Shown here piece by piece: positions 1-7,767 of a stretch of DNA of 14,509 nucleotides; within the stretch, counting starts at the first letter, position 1; each line of letters starts with the position of its first letter. The notes under the pieces are model-generated. The model did not search any database and was not told the DNA's origin. It worked only from the letters and a program-made list of their open reading frames with translations. This stretch comes from Lentisphaeria bacterium (GTDB lineage: Bacteria; Verrucomicrobiota; Lentisphaeria; Victivallales; UBA1829). Where the stretch lies: contig JAFYBD010000187.1 of the NCBI GenBank assembly GCA_017540385.1, positions 1-14,509 on the forward strand, in the 5' to 3' direction. Both the position numbers and the translations under genes were made by a program.

Positions 1-601
1 CGATCCTGAGCGAGGGGGCCTCCGGGGGCATGCGGGGGATCAGGAACGCCCCGAAGAGGCCGACGACGGCCATGAGGAGGATCACGGCGCCAGTCAGGAG
101 ACGGCCGTTCGTGACCGTGATGAGATAGTTGCCGAGGACCGCGCCGAAGATGACTGCGACGTAGGTGCCGGCGTTCACGTAGGCGTTTCCGCGGAGGAGT
201 TCTTTCTCCTTCAGCATCTGCGGGATATAGGCGTATTTGAGGGGGCTGAAGAGCGCGGATTGCGTGCCCATGAAGAACAGCAGCGTCAGAAGCGGCCAGA
301 TGCAGCCGCGCAGAAACGCGAAGAGGACCGGGATCATCAGGCAGAACTCCATGATCTTGTAGGCGCGGAAGAGCGTGTGGCGCGGGAATTTGTCCGCGAG
401 CTGGCCGGCTGTGGCGGAGAACGGGAAATAGGGGAGCATCAGCAGCCCCATGGCGATGAACGACCGCGCGTTCGCCTCGTCCGGGGGAAGCCCGGACTGG
501 TAGGAGATCATGATCACGAGGGCGTTGCGGAAGAGATTGTCGTTGAACGCCCCGAAGAAGAAGGTCATGAAGAACGGAAAAAACCGGCGGGAAAAAAACA
601 T
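1..601 (-). CDS. LplT-type MFS transporter, N-terminal part (cut by window edge)
   Basis: This is an open reading frame on the minus strand that starts at an ATG (599-601) and leaves the window without a stop, giving 200 residues. The start region has the signature FFGAFNDNLFRNALVI. This is typical of the MFS branch that includes the lysophospholipid flippase LplT and the MFS half of Aas/LplT-acyltransferase fusions. Several hydrophobic helices follow, with the loop ADKFPRHTLFR after helix 2 and SPLKYAYIPQML near helix 4, both usual for this branch. No ATG, GTG or TTG lies upstream in frame back to the promoter at 717-746, so the start is well fixed. I see no clear Shine-Dalgarno site in front of it, unlike the other genes here, and the leader would be about 110 nt. 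Inference: it flips lysophospholipid across the inner membrane. Whether an acyltransferase or acyl-ACP synthetase is fused or adjacent lies outside the window. Confidence 0.8.
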   Translation of the reverse strand, partial: MFFSRRFFPFFMTFFFGAFNDNLFRNALVIMISYQSGLPPDEANARSFIAMGLLMLPYFPFSATAGQLADKFPRHTLFRAYKIMEFCLMIPVLFAFLRGCIWPLLTLLFFMGTQSALFSPLKYAYIPQMLKEKELLRGNAYVNAGTYVAVIFGAVLGNYLITVTNGRLLTGAVILLMAVVGLFGAFLIPRMPPEAPSLRI

Positions 602-716
602 GGATGCTGGGAGGGTTGAGGGGAGATTTGAAGCGGAAACGCGTATCCGGGACTGACCTGGCGAGCAAAACGCGAGCCCGCAGAGGACGAGCCGGAAACG
701 ACGACTGCCAATGCGA

Positions 717-746
717 ATAATATAGACCGCTTCGGGACAATGTCAA
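717..746 (-). promoter_or_regulatory. Sigma70-type promoter for the MFS transporter
   Basis: Read on the minus strand there is a perfect -35 TTGACA (741-746), a 16-nt spacer and TATATT (719-724). Alternatively TATTAT (717-722) can be read with an 18-nt spacer. The octamer TATATTAT recurs in the purF and tRNA-Leu promoters of this window. Confidence 0.7.
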
Positions 747-845
747 GCGCCGAGAGGCGGTCTTTTCCCGGGCGGCGGGAGGAAAAAAATTCGCGGAAAA
801 GGGAAAATTTCAGGAAAGAATTATGGAAAAAGTCTATTTAAAATC

Positions 846-874
846 TTGTATTTCTGCCGAAAAGCGTGTAGATT
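846..874 (+). promoter_or_regulatory. Candidate promoter for the LolA-like operon
   Basis: TTGTAT (846-851), a 17-nt spacer and TAGATT (869-874) lie about 130 nt before the LolA-like start. The match is moderate, and an A+T-rich stretch at 780-850 offers alternatives. The rest of the 408-bp divergent gap (602-1009) holds no gene that I can support. Confidence 0.35.
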
Positions 875-1009
875 GTAACGTGCGGTCGTTTTTTCCCGCC
901 CCATCGAGCCAATCAGGACTGGCGGGAGAGGACCGGGATCCGGCACGAATGCTTCGCGCGCGGATCCGGCGGCCGCCGCCAACACAAACATCACAACAGG
1001 AGTTGTTTT

Positions 1010-1762
1010 ATGAAACTGCGAATCGGAAAGGCGCTGCTGGCCGCGGCAGCCGTGACAGCGTTCGCCATGCTGCCGTCCTGCGGACTCTTCCGCGCCACGG
1101 CGGACGGCGTGCTGGACGACGGCGAGAACGCCATCGCGTCGGACTGGAAGGCATCCGACATCGAAACGGCGGAGTTCATGTACGAATTCGGCGACAAGGG
1201 GGCGACCGCTCAAATCCGCTTCAAATCGCCGGACCGCATCCGCATCGACGTGCTGGACGGGGAACGCACGGTGGTATTCTGCCTGACCAAGGCATCGGGA
1301 TGGATGTTCGTACGGGGCGAGGTCATCAACATGACCGCCGAGGACATCGCGGAAATGCACGTGGCGCTGCTCCAGGCGATCCCGTTCCGGGTGAACTTCC
1401 AGGACCTCTTCGGCAACACCGCACTCGAGGAAGAGACCGAATTCGCCGCCGGCGAAGAGTGCTACGTGATCGACGGCAACTTCCGCCGCGACCCGAAATA
1501 TCCGGTCAAACTGTGGTTCGGCAAGAAGAGCGAACTGCTGCGTCAATTCGAGGTCGATCGCGACGACGGCAAGCATACGATCCAGTATTTCGATTACCGC
1601 GAATTCGACGACAGCGGCGTGATCCTGCCGGCAAGAATGTTCAAGTTCTCCGACAGCGGTTCGACCAAGCTGACGCTGAACTCGTTCGAGGCCAACGCCG
1701 ATATCCCGGACTACGTATTCCGCAAACCCGATAAGCTGAGCGCACTGGAAGGAAACAAATGA
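1010..1762 (+). CDS. LolA-like outer-membrane lipoprotein
   Basis: The protein has 250 residues. It starts with a lipoprotein signal peptide: positive residues K2 and R4, a hydrophobic run, then the lipobox LPSC with the lipidated cysteine at residue 24. The mature part, with alternating strands such as GATAQIRFKSPDRIRIDV (about 63-80), a central FQDLFGN region and a basic-hydrophobic C-terminal half, looks like the LolA/LolB/LppX half-barrel fold. Proteins of this fold bind lipid acyl chains or lipoproteins. The start is supported by AGGAG at 998-1002. That site sits in the loop of a small ACAAC/GTTGT hairpin (993-1006), which might modulate initiation. The stop overlaps the next gene by 4 bases (ATGA), so the two are probably translationally coupled. 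The family call rests on pattern only and the exact cargo is unknown. A lipidated LolA-like protein is not the classical soluble LolA. Confidence 0.55.
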   Translation: MKLRIGKALLAAAAVTAFAMLPSCGLFRATADGVLDDGENAIASDWKASDIETAEFMYEFGDKGATAQIRFKSPDRIRIDVLDGERTVVFCLTKASGWMFVRGEVINMTAEDIAEMHVALLQAIPFRVNFQDLFGNTALEEETEFAAGEECYVIDGNFRRDPKYPVKLWFGKKSELLRQFEVDRDDGKHTIQYFDYREFDDSGVILPARMFKFSDSGSTKLTLNSFEANADIPDYVFRKPDKLSALEGNK

Positions 1763-2481
1763 TGAACCGTACCCTTTCCGCCATTATGATCGCCGGCGCA
1801 GTCTTCGCGCTCGGCATGCCCTCATTCGCCGCCGCCGACGGCAAACCCGCCACCTACACCGTGACCCTCAGAAGCGGCAAAGTGCTGCAGGACGCCTATA
1901 TCCTCGACAAGAAGCCGAACGGCATCACAGTCGCACACAAGGACGGCGCCATGTTCATCCCGTTCTCCGACATGCCGCTGGAATACCAGCAGAAATTCGG
2001 CTACGATCCGATCAAGTCGGCGCGCTACGAGAAGAAGCTCCACGAACAGAAAAAAGCCGCCGAAAAGGAGGAGGAGGAACGCAAGGAAAAGGAGGCCAAA
2101 CGCAAATCCGGCGACGACAAGCGCTACAAGAACCGCAAACTCCTCGAACAGCAGCAGAAAGTCCGCAGGCTGGAGCTCGAGCTCGAAGAAGCGCAGAAAC
2201 GCCTCGACACCACCGACAAGACCATCGGCGAAAACCGCAGCGCCCTCGCCGGAATGACGACCATGGACACCTCCCGGGTCAGCATCGAGTCGCCGTGGGG
2301 CTACGGCGGACGCATCCGCAGCGGGAAAAACAATGCCGTCCTCACCAACCGCCTCCTGAAGGAAAACGACAAACTCGAGTTCAACCGCAACAAGCAGGCT
2401 CAGGATGTGATCGACCTGAAACTGAAACTCGAAGCGGCGCAGCGTTCCCTCGCTCTGATGAAGGAAAATCTCGGCGAGTAA
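1759..2481 (+). CDS. Exported coiled-coil protein with small N-terminal beta domain
   Basis: The protein has 240 residues. A signal peptide (about 1-26, cleavage after PSFAAA) is followed by a compact beta-rich segment (about 33-84) that reads like an SH3/Lsm-like barrel: TVTLRSGKVLQDAYIL, then a turn, then GAMFIPFSDMP and the closing KFGYDP. Residues about 85-156 are a highly charged Lys/Glu/Gln coiled coil and 195-238 a second helical segment. Between them a Gly/Ser-rich part (around 165-192, SPWGYGGRIRSGKNN) breaks the helix. I recall similar 'VTLKNG...PF.DLP...FGYDP' heads in proteins of Verrucomicrobia and Lentisphaerae, but they have no assigned function. A second ATG directly follows the first and could be the true start. 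The gene overlaps the LolA-like gene by 4 bases, so it may act with it in the periplasm or at the outer membrane. Confidence 0.75.
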   Translation: MMNRTLSAIMIAGAVFALGMPSFAAADGKPATYTVTLRSGKVLQDAYILDKKPNGITVAHKDGAMFIPFSDMPLEYQQKFGYDPIKSARYEKKLHEQKKAAEKEEEERKEKEAKRKSGDDKRYKNRKLLEQQQKVRRLELELEEAQKRLDTTDKTIGENRSALAGMTTMDTSRVSIESPWGYGGRIRSGKNNAVLTNRLLKENDKLEFNRNKQAQDVIDLKLKLEAAQRSLALMKENLGE

Positions 2482-2533
2482 CCACTCGGAACAGAGAACC
2501 CGGAATTCCAGAACCATTCAGGTCTCTCCTCCC

Positions 2534-2573
2534 AAGCCCGAACCGGAAACGACCGGTTCGGGCTTGTTTTTTT
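2534..2573 (+). terminator. Strong intrinsic terminator
   Basis: A perfect 13-bp stem (AAGCCCGAACCGG with its complement at 2553-2565) has the loop AAACGA and is followed by G and seven Ts. It closes the two-gene LolA-like operon. Confidence 0.95.
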
Positions 2574-2617
2574 GTGCTCGGGATCATGAGGAATGTCAGA
2601 GAGGCTGAAAGAAACGC

Positions 2618-2691
2618 TTCGCGCATACACGCAAGGTACACTGTAAAGTACCTTGTTTACAGTGTACCTTGAGGGGGAGGCCCTGAACTTA
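2618..2691. repeat. 74-bp dispersed repeat, copy 1
   Basis: This is the first of three ungapped 74-bp copies. The core (2632-2671) is built from 8-mers in the order A B A' B' A', where A is CAAGGTAC, B is ACTGTAAA, and A' and B' are their reverse complements. The left flank is TTCGCGCATACACG. The right flank is AGGGGGAGGCCCTGAACTTA. Confidence 0.95.
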
Positions 2692-2737
2692 TAAAAATCG
2701 GGGTTCTGTACCCGACTGCCCCTGCCATTATCCTAAT

Positions 2738-2901
2738 GGGTATCTCTAATAATTCGATCGGATGGATTTTCAGCGAATGGGCAAAAAGAACAATGCAGGA
2801 AGATTTGAGTGTGGCTACCTGAAGGTAACCACCGAAAATCTTACCAGTTGGACTTTGTCCAGACGCGAAAAGCCGCCGAATACCAATTTTTAGAGGTGCC
2901 C
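2738..2901. mobile_element. Possible MITE (164 bp, imperfect terminal inverted repeats)
   Basis: The left end reads GGGTATCTCTAATAATT. The inverted right end reads GGGCACCTCTAAAAATT, so 14 of 17 positions match. Both ends are flanked by TAAT (2734-2737 and 2902-2905), which would be a 4-bp target duplication. The interior has no transposase frame and is more A+T-rich than the genes around it. It fits a miniature inverted-repeat element moved by a GGG-ended transposase encoded elsewhere. I do not assign a family. Confidence 0.45.
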
Positions 2902-2975
2902 TAATATCTGCCTCTTCAGCGACCACAAACGCTATAGGGCATGGTGGAAACAACGTGATCAGAGAAAAAAAAGAA

Positions 2976-3065
2976 CTCACGCACATACGCGCAGGGCTCG
3001 GATGTTTCCAGAAAAGGCACTTCACGCGCATACGGGCTGGGCTCGGTTGTTTCCAGAAAAAGCAC
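2976..3065. repeat. 45-bp tandem repeat, two copies
   Basis: Copies at 2976-3020 and 3021-3065 share the run CACGC(A/G)CATACG, then GGGCTCGG, then TGTTTCCAGAAAA and GCAC. The start of a third unit (from 3066) merges into the left flank of the second 74-bp repeat, so the two repeat families share sequence. Confidence 0.85.
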
Positions 3066-3067
3066 TT

Positions 3068-3141
3068 TTCGCGCGTACGCGCAAGGTACACTGTAAAGTA
3101 CCTTGTTTACAGTGTACCTTGAGGGGGAGGCCTTGAACTTA
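3068..3141. repeat. 74-bp dispersed repeat, copy 2
   Basis: The 40-nt core (3082-3121) is identical to copy 1. The left flank is TTCGCGCGTACGCG and the right flank differs by one base (CCTTGAACTTA). Confidence 0.95.
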
Positions 3142-3155
3142 GCATTTTAACGGTT

Positions 3156-3281
3156 GTTCAGGCGGATTATCGCGTACAGGCGGTTTTCGAGTTCAGGCGG
3201 GGTATTGCGTTCAGGCGGTTTTTCAAGTTCAGGCGGGGTATCGCGTTCAGGCGGTTTTTCAAGTTCAGGCGGGGTATTGCG
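3156..3281. repeat. 36-bp tandem repeat, about 3.5 copies
   Basis: Units lie at 3156-3190 (35 bp, diverged), 3191-3226, 3227-3262 and a partial one at 3263-3281. Each full unit carries TTCAGGCGG twice, separated by GGTAT(T/C)GCG and TTTTTCAA. An open frame crosses it on the plus strand but only encodes the repeat (SGG/FSSS motifs), so I do not call a gene. Confidence 0.9.
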
Positions 3282-3285
3282 CCAA

Positions 3286-3323
3286 CAAGGTACAACTATG
3301 CCGACAGGATACAACAGTACCTT
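3286..3323. repeat. Degenerate relative of the 40-nt palindrome
   Basis: CAAGGTAC (3286-3293) and GTACCTT (3317-3323) form a 7-bp inverted pair around 23 unrelated bases. The A and A' words match those of the 74-bp repeats but the B words are missing. Confidence 0.4.
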
Positions 3324-3399
3324 CGGGACACCCCCTTTCAGTGCTGTGACCTCGAATGAGTATCATTTCCGGCATTGGATACTTCGATGAGAACCGTCT

Positions 3400-3473
3400 C
3401 ACGCGCATACGCGCAAGGTACACTGTAAAGTACCTTGTTTACAGTGTACCTTGATGGGTAGGTTCTGAACTCA
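3400..3473. repeat. 74-bp dispersed repeat, copy 3
   Basis: The 40-nt core (3414-3453) is identical to copies 1 and 2. The left flank is CACGCGCATACGCG. The right flank has diverged (ATGGGTAGGTTCTGAACTCA). Confidence 0.95.
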
Positions 3474-3566
3474 GGACGGAGGGAAGTTGATCCTCGGAAA
3501 GACGAAGAAACGATAATCTTCGGAAAAAACGGTATTGCTGCTGGTTACAGCGAGGTTGCAGCAGAA

Positions 3567-3818
3567 TACGGCGTGTCGCGCCCAGGAGGCTTCTGAAAGA
3601 AGAGAATGAGCGCGTGGCCCCGCCAACGCCCGGCAGCAGATGACCGCGGCGGAGTACGGCATGTCGCGCCCAGGAGGCTTCTGAAAGAAGAGAATGAGCG
3701 CGTGGCCCCCTCCAACGCCCGACAGCAGATGACCGCGACGGAGTACGGCGTATCGCGGACGCCGGGAACACCTTGCTTCGGGATAAACAAAGCTTACGGC
3801 GTATCGCGGACGCCGGGG
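3567..3818. repeat. About 88-bp tandem repeat reaching into the RodZ-like gene
   Basis: Two nearly identical units (3567-3654 and 3655-3743) start with TACGGC(G/A)TGTCGCGCCCAGG. They contain CTTCTGAAAGAAGAGAATG and end with CAGCAGATGACCGCG. Two truncated units follow at 3744 and 3795, sharing about 23 identical bases (TACGGCGTATCGCGGACGCC plus GGG). The last one covers the stop codon and final codons of the RodZ-like gene. Several minus-strand frames cross the repeats, but they translate the same repeat in shifting frames and lack ribosome binding sites. Confidence 0.85.
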
Positions 3819-4783
3819 GTCTTGTCCATCTTCAGGACGGAGATCGTGGGTGTTTCGGGCACGATCAGGGCGTCGAGTTCCGATTCGTCGATCAGGATCT
3901 CCTGCGAGATGGGCGCTTCCGCCGGCTGAACGGAGCCGGAGACCACGTCCGATGGTGCGCGTCCGGGGGCCGGATCGGAGGTTTTGGCGTACCGCACCAG
4001 CACCAGGACCACGAGCCAGATGATGGCGGCCGCGATGATCGCGATGACGGCAAAGAAGATGATGGTAATGTTGCGGATGCGCTTGTTCTCGCCCTCGTTG
4101 ACCAGCGCGCCGTCGTTGACGGATTCGATAAGCTTCGCGGGGAGCGCTTCGGGGTCCTGCGGCGCTTCGCCGTGCATTTTTTCGATCAGGGATTCCGCAT
4201 CGGCCGGAGAGAGATCGTAGACGTCGATGAGCTTGCGGACGTAGGCGGAAATATAGACCGGCGGGAGACGGTTGAGGAGTTTATCAGCCTCGAGGTCGAT
4301 CAGGTATTCCTGACGGATGCGCGTGGAAGCCGCGACCTCTTCCATAGAGAGTCCGCGTCCGGCGCGAATGGCCGCCAGCGTCTGGCCGAGCGTCTGGTCC
4401 TGCTGAATGGCGTGGGGCAGGGGTCTGTGAGCCGGGGCGGCGTTTCCGGGCGACTGTGAGGAGGACAACTGGGAAACGCTTCTCGGGGGCGCGACGATCC
4501 CGGGGCGCGGACGAGGCGCGGCGGGCTTGCGTTGCGGCGGAGGAGGCGCGACGACGTCGGAAGCGTCCGCCACGGGCGCAGCGCCGGATCCCGCATCCAT
4601 CTTGAAACCCGTTTCCGCCCCTTCGCCCGCATCAGCGCCATCGGCCGTATCGGAACCGGCGGCTTCCGGCTGTCCGTCAAAACCGGCGAATTCCGGTTCG
4701 TCCTGTTTGTTTTCGGGCTGCTGTGCGGAAAAGAGGTTGAGTTCCTGTTCGTTCTTATCGGCGATATCTTCTTGATCGGTCAT
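3794..4783 (-). CDS. RodZ-like helix-turn-helix, single-TM protein
   Basis: The protein has 329 residues. Residues 1-125 are acidic, then Pro/Ala-rich and probably disordered. Residues about 131-195 are a RodZ-type HTH domain (LGQTLAAIRAGRGLSMEEVA, then STRIRQEYLIDLE, then LPPVYISAYVRKLIDVYDLS). In RodZ this domain binds the actin homologue MreB. A TM helix lies at about 239-264, followed by only some 65 residues, too short for the usual C-terminal beta domain. The topology therefore differs from RodZ, whose N-terminal part is also cytoplasmic. I chose the ATG at 4783, which has GAGG nine bases upstream; a GTG at 4798 overlapping the ftsK stop is the alternative. The gene starts 11 nt after ftsK and should be in one transcript with it. 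The last residues (GVRDTP) are encoded by an intergenic repeat unit. Role in cell shape is inferred from the domain only. Confidence 0.75.
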   Translation of the reverse strand: MTDQEDIADKNEQELNLFSAQQPENKQDEPEFAGFDGQPEAAGSDTADGADAGEGAETGFKMDAGSGAAPVADASDVVAPPPPQRKPAAPRPRPGIVAPPRSVSQLSSSQSPGNAAPAHRPLPHAIQQDQTLGQTLAAIRAGRGLSMEEVAASTRIRQEYLIDLEADKLLNRLPPVYISAYVRKLIDVYDLSPADAESLIEKMHGEAPQDPEALPAKLIESVNDGALVNEGENKRIRNITIIFFAVIAIIAAAIIWLVVLVLVRYAKTSDPAPGRAPSDVVSGSVQPAEAPISQEILIDESELDALIVPETPTISVLKMDKTPGVRDTP

Positions 4784-4794
4784 GGTGCGGTACC

Positions 4795-7743
4795 TCACAG
4801 ATCGTTGGGCGCATCCAGGCCGTCAGTGATCAGAATGGAACGTTTCTGTCCGCCCGGAAGCGGGGCACTGATGACGTGGCGCTGTTCAAGTTTATCGATG
4901 ATGTCGGCTGCCTTGTTGTAGCCGATGCCGAGTCTGCGCTGGAGGAACGAGGTGCTGATCTGCTGCTCGTTGATGATGATCTCGAGCGCGCGGACCATGA
5001 TCGGGGGATCGGTAGGCTCGAGATACTTGTCCGCGGCGGCTCTCACAACGTCGGCGTTCGCCATGCCGTCCATCTCGTCGTAATCGTCCATTTCGTCGTC
5101 GTAGGAGTCCCGGCCGGCGATCCTGCCCGCCCTGACCTTTCCGCCGCGGCGCGAGCCCTTCGCGTCTTCCTCTTCTTCCTCCTCGTCGCCGCCGGCGAAG
5201 ATCTGTTCGTCGAACGTCTGCGGCCGCTGCGCGGCGACCTCGTCGATGACCTTGGCGATCTCGGGGTCGGAGACGAACGCGCCCTGGATGCGCTCGAGGT
5301 TGGCGCCGCCGGGAGGATTGAAGAGCATGTCGCCGTTGCCGAGGAGTTTCTCGGCGCCGACGCTGTCCAGGATCACGCGGCTGTCCATGTTGTTGCTCAC
5401 ACGGAACGCGATCTTGGTCGGGATATTGGCCTTGATGAGGCCGGTCACGACTTCCTTTCGGGGCGACTGCGTGGCGATGACCAGGTGGACGCCCGCAGCG
5501 CGGCCCTTCTGGGCGATGCGGCAGATGCTGGTCTCCACGTCGCTCTTCGCGTCCGTCATCATGATGTCGGCGAGCTCGTCGATGATGATGATGAGTATCG
5601 GGAGTTTCGGCGGGACCACGATGCCGTAATCGTCGAGCACGGGCTTCGGGTCCGGCGGACGGGAGTTGAAAGCGGCGAGGTTCTTCGCCTTGACCTTCGC
5701 GAGGACCATATAGCGGCGCTCCATCTCGTTGACGCCCCAGCGAAGCGCGAGCGGGACCTTCTTCGGATCGTTCACGACGGGCGTGATGAGGTGCGGGATG
5801 GGACGGTACATCTCGAGTTCGACGACCTTCGGGTCGACCATGATGAGCTTTAGCTCGTCCGGGGAGAACCGGAAGAGCAGGCTCATGATGAGGGTGTTCA
5901 TGCAGACGGACTTGCCGGAGCCCGTGGAACCCGCGATCAGCAGGTGCGGGGCCTTCGAGAGGTCCATCATGGCGACCTTGCCGGCGATGTCGCGTCCGAG
6001 CAGGATCGGGATGGCCGCGTGGGATTCGGCCCAGGCGGTCGATTCGAGCAGGGGACGGAGATACACCGTGCTAGAGACTTTGTTCGGCACCTCGATGCCG
6101 ACGGCGTCCTTGCCGGGGATCGGCGCACGGATGCGGATGCTCTGCGCCTCCATGGCCATGGAGATGTTGTTCTGGATGCTGGTGACCTTTTCGACGCGGA
6201 CGCCCGGGGAGAGGGAGATTTCGAACTGCGTGACGCGCGGGCCGACCGTAATGGCCGAGACATAGCCGTCGACGCCGAAGCTCTCGAGGGTCTTCTCAAG
6301 GCTGGCGCTGGCCTCGCGGATGTATTTCTGGTCCTCGACGTTGATGTCGTCGCCGTGCCGCTCGAGCAGCATCGGGCTCGGCAGATGGTATTCCTCGTAG
6401 ACCGGCGGGGGCGGCGGAGGCGCTTCGTTGAAGTCCGGCGGCGGGGGCGGCTCGCGGTCGTAACCGGCCTTGTTCGCGGAATAGGACTGCGTGGGGATCG
6501 CTCTGGGCGGCTGAACGGCCGGTTTTGCGGCCGGGCGCACAGGCGCGGCTTCGGCTTCCGGTTCGTCGTCCTGTTCGTAATCCGGCCCGGAAGTCAGGTC
6601 GAAATCGTCGGTTTCGGGTTCCGCAGCGGCTTCGTTCGCTTCAAGCGCGGCGGGTTCGTTCTCGGGTTCTTCGTCCGCTTCGGGCGCAGTTTGAGGCGCG
6701 GCTTGGGGTGGAACGGCCTGGGCCGTGGCATGCTGTGCCTGACGCTGCGGACGCGGCGCGGGCATCACGAGTTCGTCGGGATCGCGGATCACACCGCCGG
6801 GAGCGGGCTGACCGGTACGACGCGGCGGAGGCGCAACGACGGTCTCCGGGTCGTGAATGACCGTCGACGGCTGGCGTTTCTGAGCCGGGACGCCGCGTCC
6901 TGGAGGCGCCGCGACAGGCTGATCGTCGGAAAAGTCGTCGTCGTTTTCGACCGGAGCGGGCTGTTTGCCGCGGAAGAACGCGCCGAGGGCGGTTTTGAAC
7001 TTGGACTGAGGCGGTGCGACCGGGGGCTCTTCGTCTTCATAGCCTTCTTCCCCGTCGGAGAAATGATGAATGGCCGGGGACGCCGCAACGGGTTCTTCCT
7101 CCTCGACTTCGGCGGTCTTCTGCGGCTCGGGGTCGGCCTTGAACGCGATCGCGAGCAGGGGGAGCCAGTCGCGGATGAAGAGAAATACGAGTCCGGGGAG
7201 CAGGAAAGCGAGCGCGACGAGGATCGTCCCGACGTCGCCGATGTAACGGCGGATGAATCCCGCGTCGGGGAACGCCGCCGCAGTCTGAGGCGCGGCCAGC
7301 CAGGAGCCGACCACGCCGCCGGAAAGCGCGAGCGAGGATTGCTCCATCCTGCCGATGCCGAGGTGGTCCGTCTCCGCGATGAACTGCTGCGGCCACATGG
7401 CGAACAGCATGGAGGAGCCGAGCAGGATCACCGGGAGCGCCCACCAGAGGGTGCCGCGCCGGGGCAGTCCGGGGATGAACCGCCGGATCAGCATCAGGAA
7501 GAGGATGAGCAGGAAAGGATACGTGGCGAGCCCGAACATGTAAAACATCACGCGGGCGGCGTGGGCGCCGAGGAACCCGATCCAGTTCCGGTACAGCGCG
7601 GGCCCGCCGATGCCGCCCTCAAGCAGGGCCAGATCGGTCCGGTCGTGCGACAAAATGGCGCATGCAAACAGCAGAAACAGAGCAGTGCGGAGATAATTTC
7701 CGAAATTCCACACGCTCCGTTCCGACATCTGATCGTTTTCCAT
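4795..7743 (-). CDS. ftsK: DNA translocase FtsK
   Basis: The protein has 982 residues, a full-length FtsK/SpoIIIE. FtsK is anchored in the division septum and pumps chromosomal DNA as a hexameric ring, helping dimer resolution at dif. Several N-terminal TM helices occupy about 18-200. A Pro/Glu-rich linker spans about 200-450, the alpha domain about 470-560, and the RecA-like motor has Walker A GSTGSGKS (605-612) and Walker B IIIIDELAD (718-726). The downstream signature IATQSPRKEVVTGLIKANIP lies at 756-775. The winged-helix gamma domain (about 905-973, TSFLQRRLGIGYNKAADIID) reads KOPS sequences and contacts XerD. A strongly acidic stretch (853-895, with a run of Glu and an Asp/Met-rich segment) separates motor and gamma domain and looks longer than usual. 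The ATG is preceded by GGAGAAAGGAAAGC. Confidence 0.97.
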   Translation of the reverse strand: MENDQMSERSVWNFGNYLRTALFLLFACAILSHDRTDLALLEGGIGGPALYRNWIGFLGAHAARVMFYMFGLATYPFLLILFLMLIRRFIPGLPRRGTLWWALPVILLGSSMLFAMWPQQFIAETDHLGIGRMEQSSLALSGGVVGSWLAAPQTAAAFPDAGFIRRYIGDVGTILVALAFLLPGLVFLFIRDWLPLLAIAFKADPEPQKTAEVEEEEPVAASPAIHHFSDGEEGYEDEEPPVAPPQSKFKTALGAFFRGKQPAPVENDDDFSDDQPVAAPPGRGVPAQKRQPSTVIHDPETVVAPPPRRTGQPAPGGVIRDPDELVMPAPRPQRQAQHATAQAVPPQAAPQTAPEADEEPENEPAALEANEAAAEPETDDFDLTSGPDYEQDDEPEAEAAPVRPAAKPAVQPPRAIPTQSYSANKAGYDREPPPPPDFNEAPPPPPPVYEEYHLPSPMLLERHGDDINVEDQKYIREASASLEKTLESFGVDGYVSAITVGPRVTQFEISLSPGVRVEKVTSIQNNISMAMEAQSIRIRAPIPGKDAVGIEVPNKVSSTVYLRPLLESTAWAESHAAIPILLGRDIAGKVAMMDLSKAPHLLIAGSTGSGKSVCMNTLIMSLLFRFSPDELKLIMVDPKVVELEMYRPIPHLITPVVNDPKKVPLALRWGVNEMERRYMVLAKVKAKNLAAFNSRPPDPKPVLDDYGIVVPPKLPILIIIIDELADIMMTDAKSDVETSICRIAQKGRAAGVHLVIATQSPRKEVVTGLIKANIPTKIAFRVSNNMDSRVILDSVGAEKLLGNGDMLFNPPGGANLERIQGAFVSDPEIAKVIDEVAAQRPQTFDEQIFAGGDEEEEEEDAKGSRRGGKVRAGRIAGRDSYDDEMDDYDEMDGMANADVVRAAADKYLEPTDPPIMVRALEIIINEQQISTSFLQRRLGIGYNKAADIIDKLEQRHVISAPLPGGQKRSILITDGLDAPNDL

Positions 7744-7767
7744 GCTTTCCTTTCTCCAGTCGTTTTG

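Noticed and set aside
2657..3091. 144-codon minus-strand frame
   Set aside because: It runs through the 45-bp repeats, the MITE candidate and a 74-bp repeat, and has no ribosome binding site or recognisable domain.
3439..3790. Several overlapping minus-strand frames of 63 to 110 codons
   Set aside because: They translate the same 88-bp repeat in different frames, so the sequence is not under coding constraint in any one frame.
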